In this document: piece by piece, positions 22,155 through 33,900 of the stretch
Layout of the letters: each line of letters opens with the position of its first letter
Numbering within the stretch: the first letter of the stretch is position 1
Assembly: GCA_014529385.2 (NCBI GenBank)
Contig: CM043960.1
Coordinates: 25,298,396-25,362,395 of the forward strand
Reading direction: 5' to 3'
From: Adiantum capillus-veneris
Lineage: Eukaryota; Streptophyta; Polypodiopsida; Polypodiales; Pteridaceae
Length of the DNA: 64,000 bases
Made by a program: the position numbers and the translations under genes
The notes under the pieces: generated by a model
The model's database searches: none
What the model saw: only the letters and a program-made list of their open reading frames with translations
Told to the model about the DNA's origin: nothing

Positions 22155-22960
22155 ACACTAACAAAATCCAAAAAGTGCTCGAGGAACTTCCTGTCCAGGA
22201 TGTCGTGTCTTGGAATGCACTGATTGTAGGATATGACCAGCTTGGGCAGGGCCAAGGAGCTTTGGTCATTTTTCAATGGCAGTTGAAAGTGAGGATGCCT
22301 CTTCAGATGCAATGATATATGTTGTGGGATGTTTGTAGCTGATGTAGAGAGAGAGAGCATCTCTCCAGATGCAATGTTGTCTCAAGGAGTACATTTATTG
22401 TAGGATATGTCCAATGGGGTTAGGTCAGGAAGAGAGAGATTCGTTTTCATTAGAAGCAGAGAGAGGGCATCTCTCCAAATGCAATCATGTACACTTGCAC
22501 CTTGAAGGCGTGTGGCGTTACACAAAATGCTGATATGGCCAAAAAAATTCACGATTGTTTGAAGAAATGTTGTGCTTGGCACTACCTTGGCGACATGTAT
22601 GCCAAATGTGGTGTACTTCATAAAGCACAAAAAGTGTTTGAGGAGCTTCCTGTCTGGGATGTCATCTCTTGAAATGCATTGACTGCTGGATATGCCTAAC
22701 CTTGGTAGGAGGGCCAAGGAGCTCTGGGCTGTTTTCAACGGATGCAACACCATCCTTGAAACTGCCTTGATTGACATGTATGCCAAATGTGGTGCACTTC
22801 ATAAAGCACGAAAAGTGCTCAAGGAGCTTCGTGTCCAAGATGTCGTCTCTTGGAATTCACTAATTTCAAGATATGCCCAACTTGGGAAAGACCAAGGAGG
22901 TTTGGGTGATTGTCGGTAGATGTTAAGCGAGGGTATCTCTCTAGATAGTGTAGATAGTGT
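22155..22960 (+). pseudogene. Decayed PPR gene fragment, three to four repeat units
   Basis: Clear PPR text is spread over three frames. Near 22165 it reads KVLEELPVQDVVSWNALI then VGYDQLGQGQGALVIFQ. Near 22480-22670 it reads NAIMYTCTLKACGVTQNA, MYAKCGVLHKAQKVFEELP and WDVIS. Near 22770-22890 it reads MYAKCGALHKARKVLKELR then VQDVVSWNSLISRYAQLG. This is the PPR pattern of a PLS-type plant protein, normally an organellar RNA-binding factor. Stops and frame changes lie between the units, and no C-terminal E, DYW or other domain follows. Units were probably lost by unequal exchange. Confidence 0.8.
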
Positions 22961-23284
22961 TGGCTTGCCCTAGGTAAGAAAATTTGCATAGCACTGTCCG
23001 AGGCGGCATCGTTGTACTAGTATGTTTTAACATGCTTACGTGATCTTCAACTTGTTTCTTTTTTTGGCTTGCAAAGGCCTTAGAGTTCTCTTTTTGCTAA
23101 TGAAAAAATGTAAAAATCAAGAGTTCCATTTTTTAGTGTTAAAAGAAAACACTATGTTATGATTGGTTTTGATAAAAGTCTAATGATGATAAGTTATGAC
23201 AGAGGGTATGGGTAATATACACCCCAAATTTTCCCAAAGAAAAGTGCCTTTCAAGGGCAATAGTGGTCTTAACTAGCCGAAGGG

Positions 23285-23515
23285 TTTTTTAAATTTTAAA
23301 TTTATTTAAGAGAGATACCTACAACTTGAAATTACAACTTACACACCCGACTCCATAGGTGGAGCATTCCAACCGGATAAGGGAGGCCAATCCATCATAG
23401 ACTTGGGGAACAATCTCAAAGGGTAACATGTCACACGAGCTGTCAAGGGGGACTTGAACCCACAACATTGGACACAAGAGGCTCTTGGTCTATCAACTAA
23501 GCTAGCACTCATTGA
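23285..23515 (-). mobile_element. tRNA-derived SINE with target-site duplication
   Basis: Read on the minus strand, the element begins with a tRNA-like head: A box in TAGCTTAGTTGATAG (plus 23490-23504) and B box GGTTCAAGTCC (plus 23450-23460), the two internal RNA polymerase III promoter elements, about 30 bases apart. A non-tRNA body follows and ends in an A-rich tail (AAATTTAAAAAA). It is flanked by CCGAAGGG (23277-23284) and CAGAAGGG (23516-23523), a target duplication with one mismatch. Such elements depend on a LINE for movement. It could be called a tRNA pseudogene, but the tail and duplication favour a SINE. Confidence 0.72.
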
Positions 23516-23664
23516 CAGAAGGGCTAATTTTTGATATTGTCCTTTATAGGAAAATCCTTGCAATTTTTTTTGTTTCTCTTGCAGGTCAAAAAATGCTCTA
23601 CAACCTTCAAAATTGGACCCTGGGACTCTCCTCCTTGCTCACCCTGGATGCAACCTGGCTCTTA

Positions 23665-24019
23665 GGCTGGGTTCATACGGGGCGGTGGAAGAGAGAGGGG
23701 GAGGTGCGAGGGTCCCTGATGGCGTGCACACATTGGGCAACAAAAAGGTATTCCATTTCCGGACCCACCCAAAGTCGGGCGACCCCCCCCGGAAGACGAA
23801 AACTGTCGCTACCTTTATCAGCGCAAAACGCGGGTAGTAGAGCTCGAGCTCAGAATGCAGTCCTTGTAGTCAATGGCGAAACCGACAGGCTACTGCTCGT
23901 GAGATGTTGTGCTTTCGCGCCATTTTAAAGATCCAGTACTACCTCCGCCTTGTGTGAACAAGGCGCACGGAGGCAGCAAAAAGCATTTGCATTTCCGTCG
24001 GCCCCGTCTGAACCCATCC
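23665..24019. mobile_element. MITE 1, PIF/Harbinger-like
   Basis: Terminal inverted repeats GGCTGGGTTCATACGGGGC (left) and the complement of GCCCCGTCTGAACCCATCC (right) match at most positions. TTA flanks both sides (23662-23664 and 24020-24022), the 3-bp target duplication typical of PIF/Harbinger elements. It is 355 bp and has no transposase. It shares internal words with the next element, such as GCAAAACGCGGGT. Confidence 0.7.
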
Positions 24020-24022
24020 TTA

Positions 24023-24332
24023 GGTTAGGTTCAGATGGACCGGCGGCAATGAAAAGGAAAGCCGGTGCACATGGATTGAGTGAAGCACATGAGTAGACCT
24101 TTCGGACCCACTTGGAAACAAATAGCTTCTGCCGAAAGATCTACAACGCAAAACGCGGGTTGTGCAGCTCAGACTCAATCAACAGCTTACAGAGGCATAT
24201 ACTTTATCAATACGCTGGTTTTGATTGGCCACAGTTCTTGTTTACTTTTTATGGCTTCCGTCTCTAGTGAACAATGCAAGCGCAGGAAGCAGCAAAGGTG
24301 TTCTCTGCCGCGGGGCTCGTATGAACCCACCC
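24023..24332. mobile_element. MITE 2, same family as MITE 1
   Basis: Its left end GGTTAGGTTCAGATGG and right end (complement GGGTGGGTTCATACGAG) repeat the MITE 1 termini with changes. Internal matches to MITE 1 include ACGCAAAACGCGGGT and the CGGACCCAC word. It shares the TTA at 24020-24022 with MITE 1, so the two lie head to tail with one target copy between them. The right flank is TTT rather than TTA. About 310 bp, non-coding. Confidence 0.65.
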
Positions 24333-24344
24333 TTTTTATAATCA

Positions 24345-24841
24345 AGGGACAATTACCAAAATACCCCTCTAATTTGTGAAAATTCCCAAAGTAACCCTCA
24401 AATTTCAAAAATTCCCGAAATACCTTTGTATCTATTTTGGTTGAATTGTTCAAGAATTTTTAATCTTTATTCCTTTTTGATAATTGAGATCTGTTTTTGC
24501 ATGCTTAACATGTAATTTGCCACAAATTACCTCGCAAAAACAGGCAATTATTCTAAAGATAATGAAGCAATTCATCTCCAAAGCCTACATAATCAACTCA
24601 AATTCTGGATTTAGCATCTTATATTGATAAGCAATGAGTCTTCTTATGAAAAGCTACAAAATTTTTTTAATCTTTGGAGATATTTAATTTCACAACCAGG
24701 GGTATTTTGGGAATTTTTGAAAATATGAAGGGCATTATGGGAATTTATGACAAAATACTGGGGGTGTTTTGGGAATTTTTAAAATTTGAGGGGTATTTTG
24801 GGAATTTCCACAAATTAGAGGGGTATTTTGGTAATTTTCTC
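24345..24841. mobile_element. MITE 3, long fold-back element with internal short repeats
   Basis: The left arm from 24350 (AATTACCAAAATACCCCTCT) is the inverted complement of the right arm ending near 24834 (AGAGGGGTATTTTGGTAATT), with pairing over about 80 bases or more. The right arm holds a degenerate 30-base tandem unit (GGGGTATTTTGGGAATTT) repeated about five times. Flanks TATAATCA (24337-24344) and TATAATTA (24842-24849) form an 8-bp target duplication with one mismatch, which fits an hAT- or Mutator-type origin. It ends 61 bp before the ORC5 start codon. Confidence 0.75.
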
Positions 24842-24886
24842 TATAATTAAACATTCTGAATAACTAATAAGCCTGAAGAGTTTGAG

Positions 24887-24895
24887 GGCGGGAAA
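24887..24895 (+). promoter_or_regulatory. E2F-type binding site in the ORC5 proximal promoter
   Basis: GGCGGGAAA is the complement of the E2F consensus TTTCCCGCC and lies 15 bases before the ORC5 ATG. E2F sites are known control elements of plant replication-licensing genes, including ORC subunits, and drive expression at the G1/S transition. It is the only clear regulatory word in the 61 bases between MITE 3 and the start codon. Confidence 0.6.
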
Positions 24896-24910
24896 ACGGT
24901 AGGTAGCAAT

Positions 24911-27900
24911 ATGCGAGCTGCAGACGGGGGAGGGGGTAACCCTATTTGTTGCTTCCCTTCTGGCAATGGAAGCAGCAGGGTAACCGAAGGGAATGCACTC
25001 CACAGTCCCAATTCTAAAGCCGGGGAGACGAGTCGTAGGACTCGTAGCCGCGCAGCGTCTCCTTTAAAAGCTGCAATCCACCAATCTCATTCCCAACATG
25101 AAGGGCAGCACTTGTCAGAGGAAGCTTGGATCGCCCCAGACATGCTCTACTCGCACCTTGTTGACCGCTTCCCTGCACGTAACAGCGAGATCAACCAGCT
25201 CCTTGGCTTGCTTGGAGAGCCCTGTGATTTGCTGTTCCCTCTCTTTGTCTATGGTGGAGCTTCCACAGGTAAAACCTCCATTCTGCTGGAGATTTTTAGG
25301 CAGATGAAGCGGCCATTTGCTTACACAAGCTGTCGGTCGTCTCATACACCCCGCATTCTGTTTGAATCCATCCTCAATCAGCTCAGCAAACATGTACGGA
25401 GCCCCTCAAACAGCTTTGCCAGCACAAAGAAATGTGATAAGTTTTCAGATTTTCTAGGTTTTCTGATTGACGCGTGCACCTTTGCTGTCTCTGACAAAGC
25501 TGGAAGCATCAATAAAGGGCTTGTCAGTCCACAGAAGAAGAAGGTAAGAATGCCAACAAGGGCAGAAAATAATCTGACTACAATTGTTTTCGCGACTATG
25601 AGTGCTTTCGTCCTACGAGTTAGAACAATTTTTAAGTCCATTGAAAACTTCTGTAGTGCAGGGCTATCGTGGGGAAGAAAGGGATGGTTCATTGCCAGTG
25701 GTCTATTTGATATTTGACAATGTGGAGCTCTTGCTGGATTGGTCAGGGGGGTTCCGGCTCATTTCTGCACTGGTGAGGCTCTCTGAGTTCTCTGGACTGG
25801 AAAACTTGGGACTCATTTTCATCAGCAGCTTGGGGCCAGATGCATTCTTCTCAGGCACAGGTTTGTTAGAAGCTATTCCAATCTATATGAGGGATTATGC
25901 TGATGATGATCTACATCAAATCTTGTTGAAGGAAAAGCCCAATAGAGCACTATACTCTGCTTTTTTGAGGCAAGCGTCTGAACTCCAAAATTTCTTATTT
26001 TCTTGCTTCCACCTTTGAGTTCTGGCTCTTGCATAATGCTCTTTAGTACTATTGGGTATCCATGTTTGGAACCATGAACCCTTTTGAAGAAGTAGAATTG
26101 TGGCCTTAGGTGTATACAGGAGAACAATATGAAAATCACATTGAAATTTGAGAAACTGAAGATAGATAGTTGTGTTTTTGTCTAAAACCCTTCCATTTAT
26201 AAATAGATGTTTCTAAGTGGCACATAAATGCCATTCTTGTCAGACGTGGTAGTGGAAGATGGACGGGTATGACAGCGTATGCGTCATCAACTACCTCAAT
26301 TTTGTGCTAATTTTTTTGATTAAATGCTTCTTTTAGTGCTAGGCTTCATTATGACTGAGGTTTGCTCTTGATCTTCAAAGGCATAACGATAACTCAATAC
26401 GCTGAACTTTGTGTTGATATGTGTGTGCGTGTGGTGTGTTTGGGAGCATATGTTAGTATCTAGTTCTAGACCCACTATTGGGCATTGACGACGCTAGTGG
26501 GGATGTCGTGATATTCAATCAATATTATGCACGATGCAGCTGATGAGCCATGGCTATATTGTCTTATGGGTGAGTCACATCTATACTTTGCGCTTTCCTT
26601 TAAGGGTGAATCTGGGCTTATCCTGGATTCATCTAGGTATATTGTTTTGTCCATCCAACTTTAGTCTTTTGAAAGAGTCTCCAAAAATTCAATTAGTATC
26701 TGGTGCGTGTCAGGTGCACATTCCATGCTACAATTAAGAAAACTGGAAGCATGCCTTCTACATACTGAGACCGGCCCGTAGGGCAGTAGACTTTAGCTTT
26801 CACCCGAATCCTTTCTTCATAAACGTTACTTAAACTTTACGACACAAAGGAACTTCACAAATAAGCGTGTGATTGGAATTCAACACTTCAAAACAAAACA
26901 TGGCTTGGCAGCTAGAGTGCTTGCAATCAAACAATGACACCCTGTAGGCCCTAAAGACTTGTGTCCCTTTCGGTATTTCTTTATTCTTATTACACTTCAA
27001 AAAAACTTGTAAATTTTTATAAGCTATCCCACTTTTATCGGGCTGAAATTCCCCTACTCTAACCCGATATCAACAGCATAACCATAGTAAAAGTCAGAGT
27101 TACATGGGACGGCGGGTCGGGGTCGAGAATGGGGACGGGGATAGGGACGGGACGGCAAAAGTCAGGAAACAGGGACGGGGTCGGAACGGCAAAAAAAAAA
27201 ACAAAGTTTTTTTTTTTTGCATCTTTGGACCTACACACATGCCACACACATAGAGCATCACTTTGACTACAAATTTACACTAAATATAGAGCACGAGTTA
27301 TATAGACGCAAATGTGCTAATAAAACATCGATGGAAAAGTGCATGCCACAAGGGCTCAAAAAGGACAAGCCTCAAGGATAACAAAAAGTACAAAGGGCTA
27401 GGTAGACTCTAGACTCGAGAGTGATCAATGATCATCAAACTCCGGAGGTGCTCGCTTGTTGAATCTCCATATCGTCGTCGTAGTCGAGGTGGTTAGCGAC
27501 ATATGAGGCCTCGCGAGGCTTGCATTGAGGCTCGAAGTCCTCCTCTAGCTCCTCCAAAAGTGTATCGGCCATAGATGGATTCTCTTGTGCCATCTCCCAC
27601 TCAGTGAAGGGATCTGCCTTGTGTGTGACGCTCTTGGCAAGCATGCGCAAGTTAGCGCTCACAAACACCAAGTTAGCGCTCACAAACACCAAATCATTGG
27701 CCCTCTCGACCCCAAGGCGATTCCTCTTCTTAGAGGCAATGTGGCTGAACACACTCCATAGTTGCTCCAAGCAACTAGTGGTACATGCTTGGCTAAGGAC
27801 ACGAACAGCCAAGCGCTGCAAATGTGAGCCATCTCATCCATAGTCCTCCCAACATAAAACCGAGCCAATCTTGCTGCGATCAACCTGTGCATCTACACAT

Positions 27901-30900
27901 CCATAGGAGCCCTTCTTTTGGCTATAGTTGAGTAGCTCGTCTCTAATCTTGCGTCTAGTGTCACTGCTAGGCTCAAGGCGCTCCAATGCAAGCCGCCATC
28001 CTTTGCTCACCTCCTTGTCGGTCTCTTGACGCCTTCCCTGAAACTCAGGGTCAAGCACATAAGCTGCCGCATGAAGTGGAGAGTAGTATCCTTTTCACCT
28101 CGACTCGCACAAGCCATGAATCTCCGCATACTGAACAAGGTCAGGCACAAGCTTCTCAAGTGTCTCTATTATCCGATCCATGGCTTCGTAGACTTTGCCG
28201 ATGCATGGTTGCAAGCCATCCACAACTCGAAGTAGGTGTAGAATAGGCTTGACCATGGCGTCAAGTGTCTTCACCTCCTCCCACCAAGCGTCATTGTTGG
28301 CCCATTCTCTGCATTTCAATCCTGTTGTTAATGTAGACTCCGGCATGGCCTGGAACTCATCAAGTAGACAAGCGGCCTAGCATAAGCCAATTGAATGCAA
28401 ATCTTGTCTCTGAAATTTTGAGCAAGGACAAGTGGCTCCTCTTTGAGAACTCATGGCGCACTTTTTGAGCACAAAGGAGACAATTTGAGAGGCGTCACCA
28501 ATGGTGGGTGAAATCCATGACAAGCTCCCTATGTCCTTAAGGAGGTTATTGAGGCAATGCGCCATGCAAAATGTGACATGGATGTTGGGATACATGTCCT
28601 CAATGATAGCCCCAGCTGCCCTATTTGACGCCTCTCCATCTGCAACCATACGAAGGACATTCTCCGAGCCGATGATCTCTATGGTGCTTGTCCACTCCGC
28701 AGTAAGCATCTCTGCGGCCTTGCCACTGTCGGATGCATCATGTGACTCCACAAAGTACATCTCCTCCCGAGAGTAGGCCACCACTCTGTGGGTGAATTGC
28801 TTGCGGGTGTCGCTCCATGCATCTACAAGGAGAGAGACGCCATTGGTCTCCCACACATCCTTTGTTGCTTGGGCCGCGTGCTCCACAGCAAGCTTCTCTT
28901 TATCAAGGAGGGTGATGCGAAGCCTCTGCGATGAAGGTGGCACATAAGAGGAGCCATATTCCCCTATTTTCGTAACCATGGTTTGAAACAATAGAGCATG
29001 TTGTGTTAGTATGGAGAGTGGAGACCCCATAATGAATACAAAATGGGAGATTGCAATGTGCATATGCCAAGGGAAACTCACGGCAAAGCATGGAAGGCAA
29101 TGTGGTCGTGGAAGAAGAATCGGGCAACCGACCTATCCACCTCTTCCTTCAATTTAGGATTCCAATTTTTGTTGAGGGTGCTTTGGCGATGCGTAATGGA
29201 AGAGGACGGTGTAGATGCATTTGTCTTAAACGCTTGAGAGGTGGAGTCAAGGTTGGCTTCCCTTTGCTCTCGTGGTGTCGCTGTGGTGGAGGGATCAACA
29301 GCAACAAAACGGCCCCTCTTGGCCGCTTCCGCGATCTCATACACCGCGAGCTTCTCAAGAAGCTCTAACCTCTTCTTGGGAGATACTCGAGGGCAAAACT
29401 TCACCTCGTGGCTGGGTTCATGAAGAAGATGGGCTTGCACTTTGTTTGCACCACCCGTTCTCCTGTACGGGGCTTAGCTTGCACGTCCATGGTCTTGCAC
29501 TGCCACCTTTACCATGCATGGTAGAGACGACTTCATCCCACCATGACCATGTTTGCACGGTGGGCCTCCTTCGAGAAGAGCCGGCTTGAGAAGCGGAGTT
29601 AGCTTGAGATGACATGATGGTGGAGAGAGAGTAGAGCTAAGGGGAGAGGTGTATTGCGTCCCTAGGCCCCGTCCCCTCCGTCCCCTGTAACTATGGTAAA
29701 AGTCTCCACGAACAAAATCCCAAGTAAACTATGACTTTCCACGCACTTTACAAAACTTGGCGAGAGATTACAGCATGCTAAATTCTCTGTTTTTGGTCTC
29801 CAAAATGCACCAAAACACTTGTTCGGCGATTCCTTAGCTTCCTCAAAGCTTCTGGGATGTGTAGGTATCAAAATTGACCAAAACCCTGAACCTGCAATAA
29901 ATTACAGCAAGCTGTAATTCTCTGTTTTGTGCTCCGATTCGTGTGTTGATCACTTCTGTGGGTAGCCCTCAAGCTTCAGCATCTATAGGGTCACTTGTCC
30001 TTTGAATTTTACGAGATTCCTCGTGGGAAATCTCTCTAAATTGTCTTGTTTAAGCACCCAAGGCTTTCTCGAGGCTCCCGTGGCATTACCTTACAATTTA
30101 GGTGCGAAACCCTAAACCTGCAAAAAAACACAGCAGATTGTGGTTTTCAAATTCACATCATTTTGAGCGGAACAAACACGTCTATGCGTGTGTCGAGCTC
30201 TTGTATGCTATGGGACCATTCCCCTGTAAATTGGAGGAGTTTTCACATGAGAAAACTCTCCTTTTTGCATTCCTTTGTGATGGAATTGTGCGTACTTGAA
30301 GAAGATTAGCAATTAGCTAATCCGGTTTTTGTACAAAAGGCCCTTGCCTTCACAAACGCGCGTAAAACCCCCCGAATTGTACATGGTCATTTGAGAAGCC
30401 TAACTAGTGGGGCATTACCATATGTGCAAAGGGGAGAGAGAGATGCGCAAGAGCAAGTCATCTTGCTGCATGAGACAAGGGAGAAGGTAAGCTTTACATT
30501 GAAGCTGTGGTCACGTGCACCCACTACTCAAACACATTGTTGAGCACATTGATAACAATAAGCCCCCAGTCTCAAATTTGGGTGCCCCCTCTTGGGATGA
30601 GCTTTTGGAGAGAGAGTTGATCTGTAGGTTGCTCTCCTACTGCCATGTGTCCAGTTTGCTCCTTTTGGTTTAATTCCTAGTACCCACCAACTTATAAAGT
30701 CTTGCCGAGGGGCCTAATTGACTTTAACTAAGCCTAGCGGCTTCTTCACTAATCGGATTCCAGTGTTGATCGGCCCAACCATCTCGTGGTTGCCTGGTCT
30801 TGACTCTTGTGGGTGAAACTCTCGACCAACGATCGTTTCACATTGGCCATGTAATGTTCGAGCATTTGTGATTTTAACAAGAGGGTCCCAAAAACTAAAT

Positions 30901-33900
30901 AAAAATCATGAGAAAGTTGCAATACATTTGGTGGCTCTTAGTTCAATTTCTTCCATCCACTTCGCATCCATAGGTGGATAGTTCTTGAACTTCATCAAAT
31001 ATTGTCGTGCGATTTTTCCTTTGACTTTTCTTTATTTTGGCATGTCCTTGAGAAGACTCGGTTGAGTCTTCAGCTTTCTTTGCTCTTTTTGACTCCTGCG
31101 AAGCTTCAGGAGCCGCTTTTGCAAAGGACCTCTTTGCTGGTCTTTTCTTTGACTAACCCCCTTTCACATTGCCTTGAAACCCACCGTTTTCTCCCTTCAA
31201 CAAGGCATGGCCAGTGTTGGCAACTTTCATAAGCTAAGTGGGGGTGGCCATCGAATATTTTATATAGTAATTTTTGAGCCCTTTAGGTAGCTCACAACAA
31301 TACTTCTCTATCTACTCTGTCAATGGCACAAACCTGTAGGAAGTTACTGAAAGCAACGCTTTACAAAACTTCCGGTTGTACTTCTCTAAGCTTTTGCAAG
31401 TAGCCGCATTGTGTTGGTGCCTATTTGTCATGACATCGGCTTCAAATTCATTTGACAGCCATGCAAATGCAAACATTTGCTTGAAGTAAATCCATGTGAC
31501 AAGTGCATGTCCTTGCTTCAACAAAGTCGTCCACCATGAAGGCGCATTTCCTTTCAAGAAAGTGGCAGCTTTCCTGACCTTGGAGGCCTTTGTAAAATCC
31601 CCCTCTACATAAGTTGTATCAAACTGTTGGAGGAAAGTAAGAGCCTTCATTTTGTCCTCAAATTGGTTGAAAGTATCAAACTTCACAATTGCACCACCTT
31701 CTTTGTATGGTTTTGGCTTTTCCAATGCTCCCTAATTATTATAGGGAATTGTCTGCAACATGGGCATTGTAGTAGGGATCATCGGCGCCCCTTGGCCATT
31801 GACATTTGAGTCACTGGTGCCATGTGCTTGTTGGTTGGAAAAACCAGTCATGCCAAAATTGCCCAGTGGCATCAAATGGCCCTGATTGCATTGAAGCCTT
31901 GGCTAGAAGCCAATGTTACCATACATGGGGTTTGGCATTATGCCTTGCATACCCTCAAAGATGGCATGTACTGTTGGTTTCCAGGAGCATAATCAACCAT
32001 GCTTTGAAACACAGATCCACCCTCGAGATGTATCGTGGGTGGTGGAAAAACTTGACGCATAACCTGGAAATTAGTTCCCTATCCATTTAAACCAACATTT
32101 GGACTTTGAAAGGTGGCTGGTTGAACTGGTACAGCCTGTGGAATTAGCATTCTAGCCACCTATTCGCAGATTGGAAAAGGTTGCTTTGGAGCCCCAATTG
32201 ACTCCGCAACATGCGAGTGCTCCCTGCCCTGCTAGACGTATAAGGGACCTGGGCTTGAGCCTCCACGGGCTCTACTGCATGAGAAAGTTGCCTTGTCTGC
32301 TGTGACACTGGTGGAGCTTGCAAAATTTCCATAAACCTGGGATTTTGCACCAACAGAGAAAACACATCCACAACAACAACCAATGGTGTCCTGAGTGCAT
32401 CCTCGTCTAGTTGCCCAATCATATACCCTTGACCTTTTGGAGCATTCAAATCAAACAAAAGGCACAGACAGTGGTGGATGTGAACTCTCGCCAACCTCGA
32501 ACATTGGAGGTACGACCTGTTTTTACTACGAAGAGGAACCCTCTTTCTTGGCATCATTTGTCCTGTCAGCCATAGTGTAATTCCAAGTTCTTGTGCTCCC
32601 TGTCTTTGTTGCAAACCAACCAAGGCTCACTATTTAAGGAAAAAGTGATTATGTTCCGGCAACAGAACCATGAAACTTGTCGTAGGGCGGTAGACTTTAG
32701 CTTTCGCCTGAATCTTTACTTCATAAACTTTACTTCATAAACTTTACTTCATAAACTTTACTTGAACTTTACGACACAAAGGAACTTCACAAATAAGCCT
32801 GTGATTAGAATTCAACACTCAAAACAAAACACGGCTTGGTAGCTAGAGCGCTTCCAATCAGACAATGACACCCTGTAGGTCCCAAAGACTGGCGCCCCTT
32901 TCGGTATTTCTTTATTCTTATTACACTTGAGAAAACATGTTAACTTCTACAAGCTGTCCCACTTTCATCGGGCTGAAATTCCCTTACTCTAACCCGATTT
33001 CGGCAGCATAACCACAGTTAAAGTCTCCGCGGACAAAATCCCAAGTAAATAGTGACTTTCCACACACTTTATAGTACTTTACAAAACTTGGCGAGAGATT
33101 ACAACACACTGAATTCTCTGTTTTTGGCCTCCAAAATGCACCAAAACACATGTTTGGTGATTCTTTGCTTCCGCGAAGCTCTTGGGATGTGTAGGCATCA
33201 AAATTGGCCAAAACCCTAAACCTGCAATAAATTACAACAAGCTATAATTGTCTGTTTTGCGCTCCGATTCGCGTGCAGATCACTTTTGTGGGTAGCCCTC
33301 GAGCTCCTACCGTTGAAGGGTCACTTGTTCTTTGAATACACGAGATTCCTTGCAAGAAATCTCTCTAAATTGTCTTGTTTAAGCTTCCAAGGCTTTCTTG
33401 AAGCTCCCCTGGCATTACTTGCAGTTTATGTGAGAAACCCTAAACTTGCAGAAAAACACGCTAGCTGTAATTTTATGTTTTGCATCATTTTGAGTAGAGC
33501 AAACACGTATACGTGTGTCAAGAGCTCACGCACGCAATGGTACAGTTCTCGTGTAAATCGGAGGAGTTTTCACGTGAGAAAACTCTCCGTTTTTGCATTC
33601 CTTCGTGATGGAACTGTGGGGGATTAGCAATTAGCTAATCCGGTTCTTGTACAAAAGGCTCTTTCTTTGGCAAACGCGCATAAAACCCCTAGAACTGTAC
33701 ATGGTCATCTGAGAAGCCCAACTAGTGGGGCATTACCATATGTGCAAAAGGGAGAGAGAGATGCGCGAGAGCAAGTCATTGCGCTGCATGAGACAAGGGA
33801 GAAGGCAAGCTTTACATTGAAGCTGTGGTCACTTGCAACCACTACTCACACACACACACACTATGGAGCACACTGATAAAAGTCAGCCCCCAACCTCAAA

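Larger units (their letters stand above)
26774..30781 (-). repeat. Chromo-G 3' LTR (left copy), split by the hAT element
   Basis: The LTR occupies 26774-27094 and resumes at 29704 after the hAT insertion, ending near 30781. Alignment to the right copy shows no loss at the insertion point apart from the 8-bp duplication. Its left end (GCCCGTAGGG) has lost the TG start. Confidence 0.85.

Noticed and set aside
23446-23515. Functional tRNA gene on the minus strand
   Set aside because: The boxes are present but the cloverleaf arms do not pair well and the sequence continues into a SINE body with an A-rich tail.
25976-25977. Canonical GT donor at 25976 for ORC5 intron 2
   Set aside because: It keeps phase, but the context (AAGC|GTCTGA) is poor and it adds two residues. 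The GC donor six bases earlier fits better. RNA evidence could reverse this.
25960-26018. Reading ORC5 exon 2 through to the stop at 26018 as a complete short protein
   Set aside because: The text after LYSAFL has no ORC5 similarity, and the remaining ORC5 domains are found in frame and in phase at 34422-35364.
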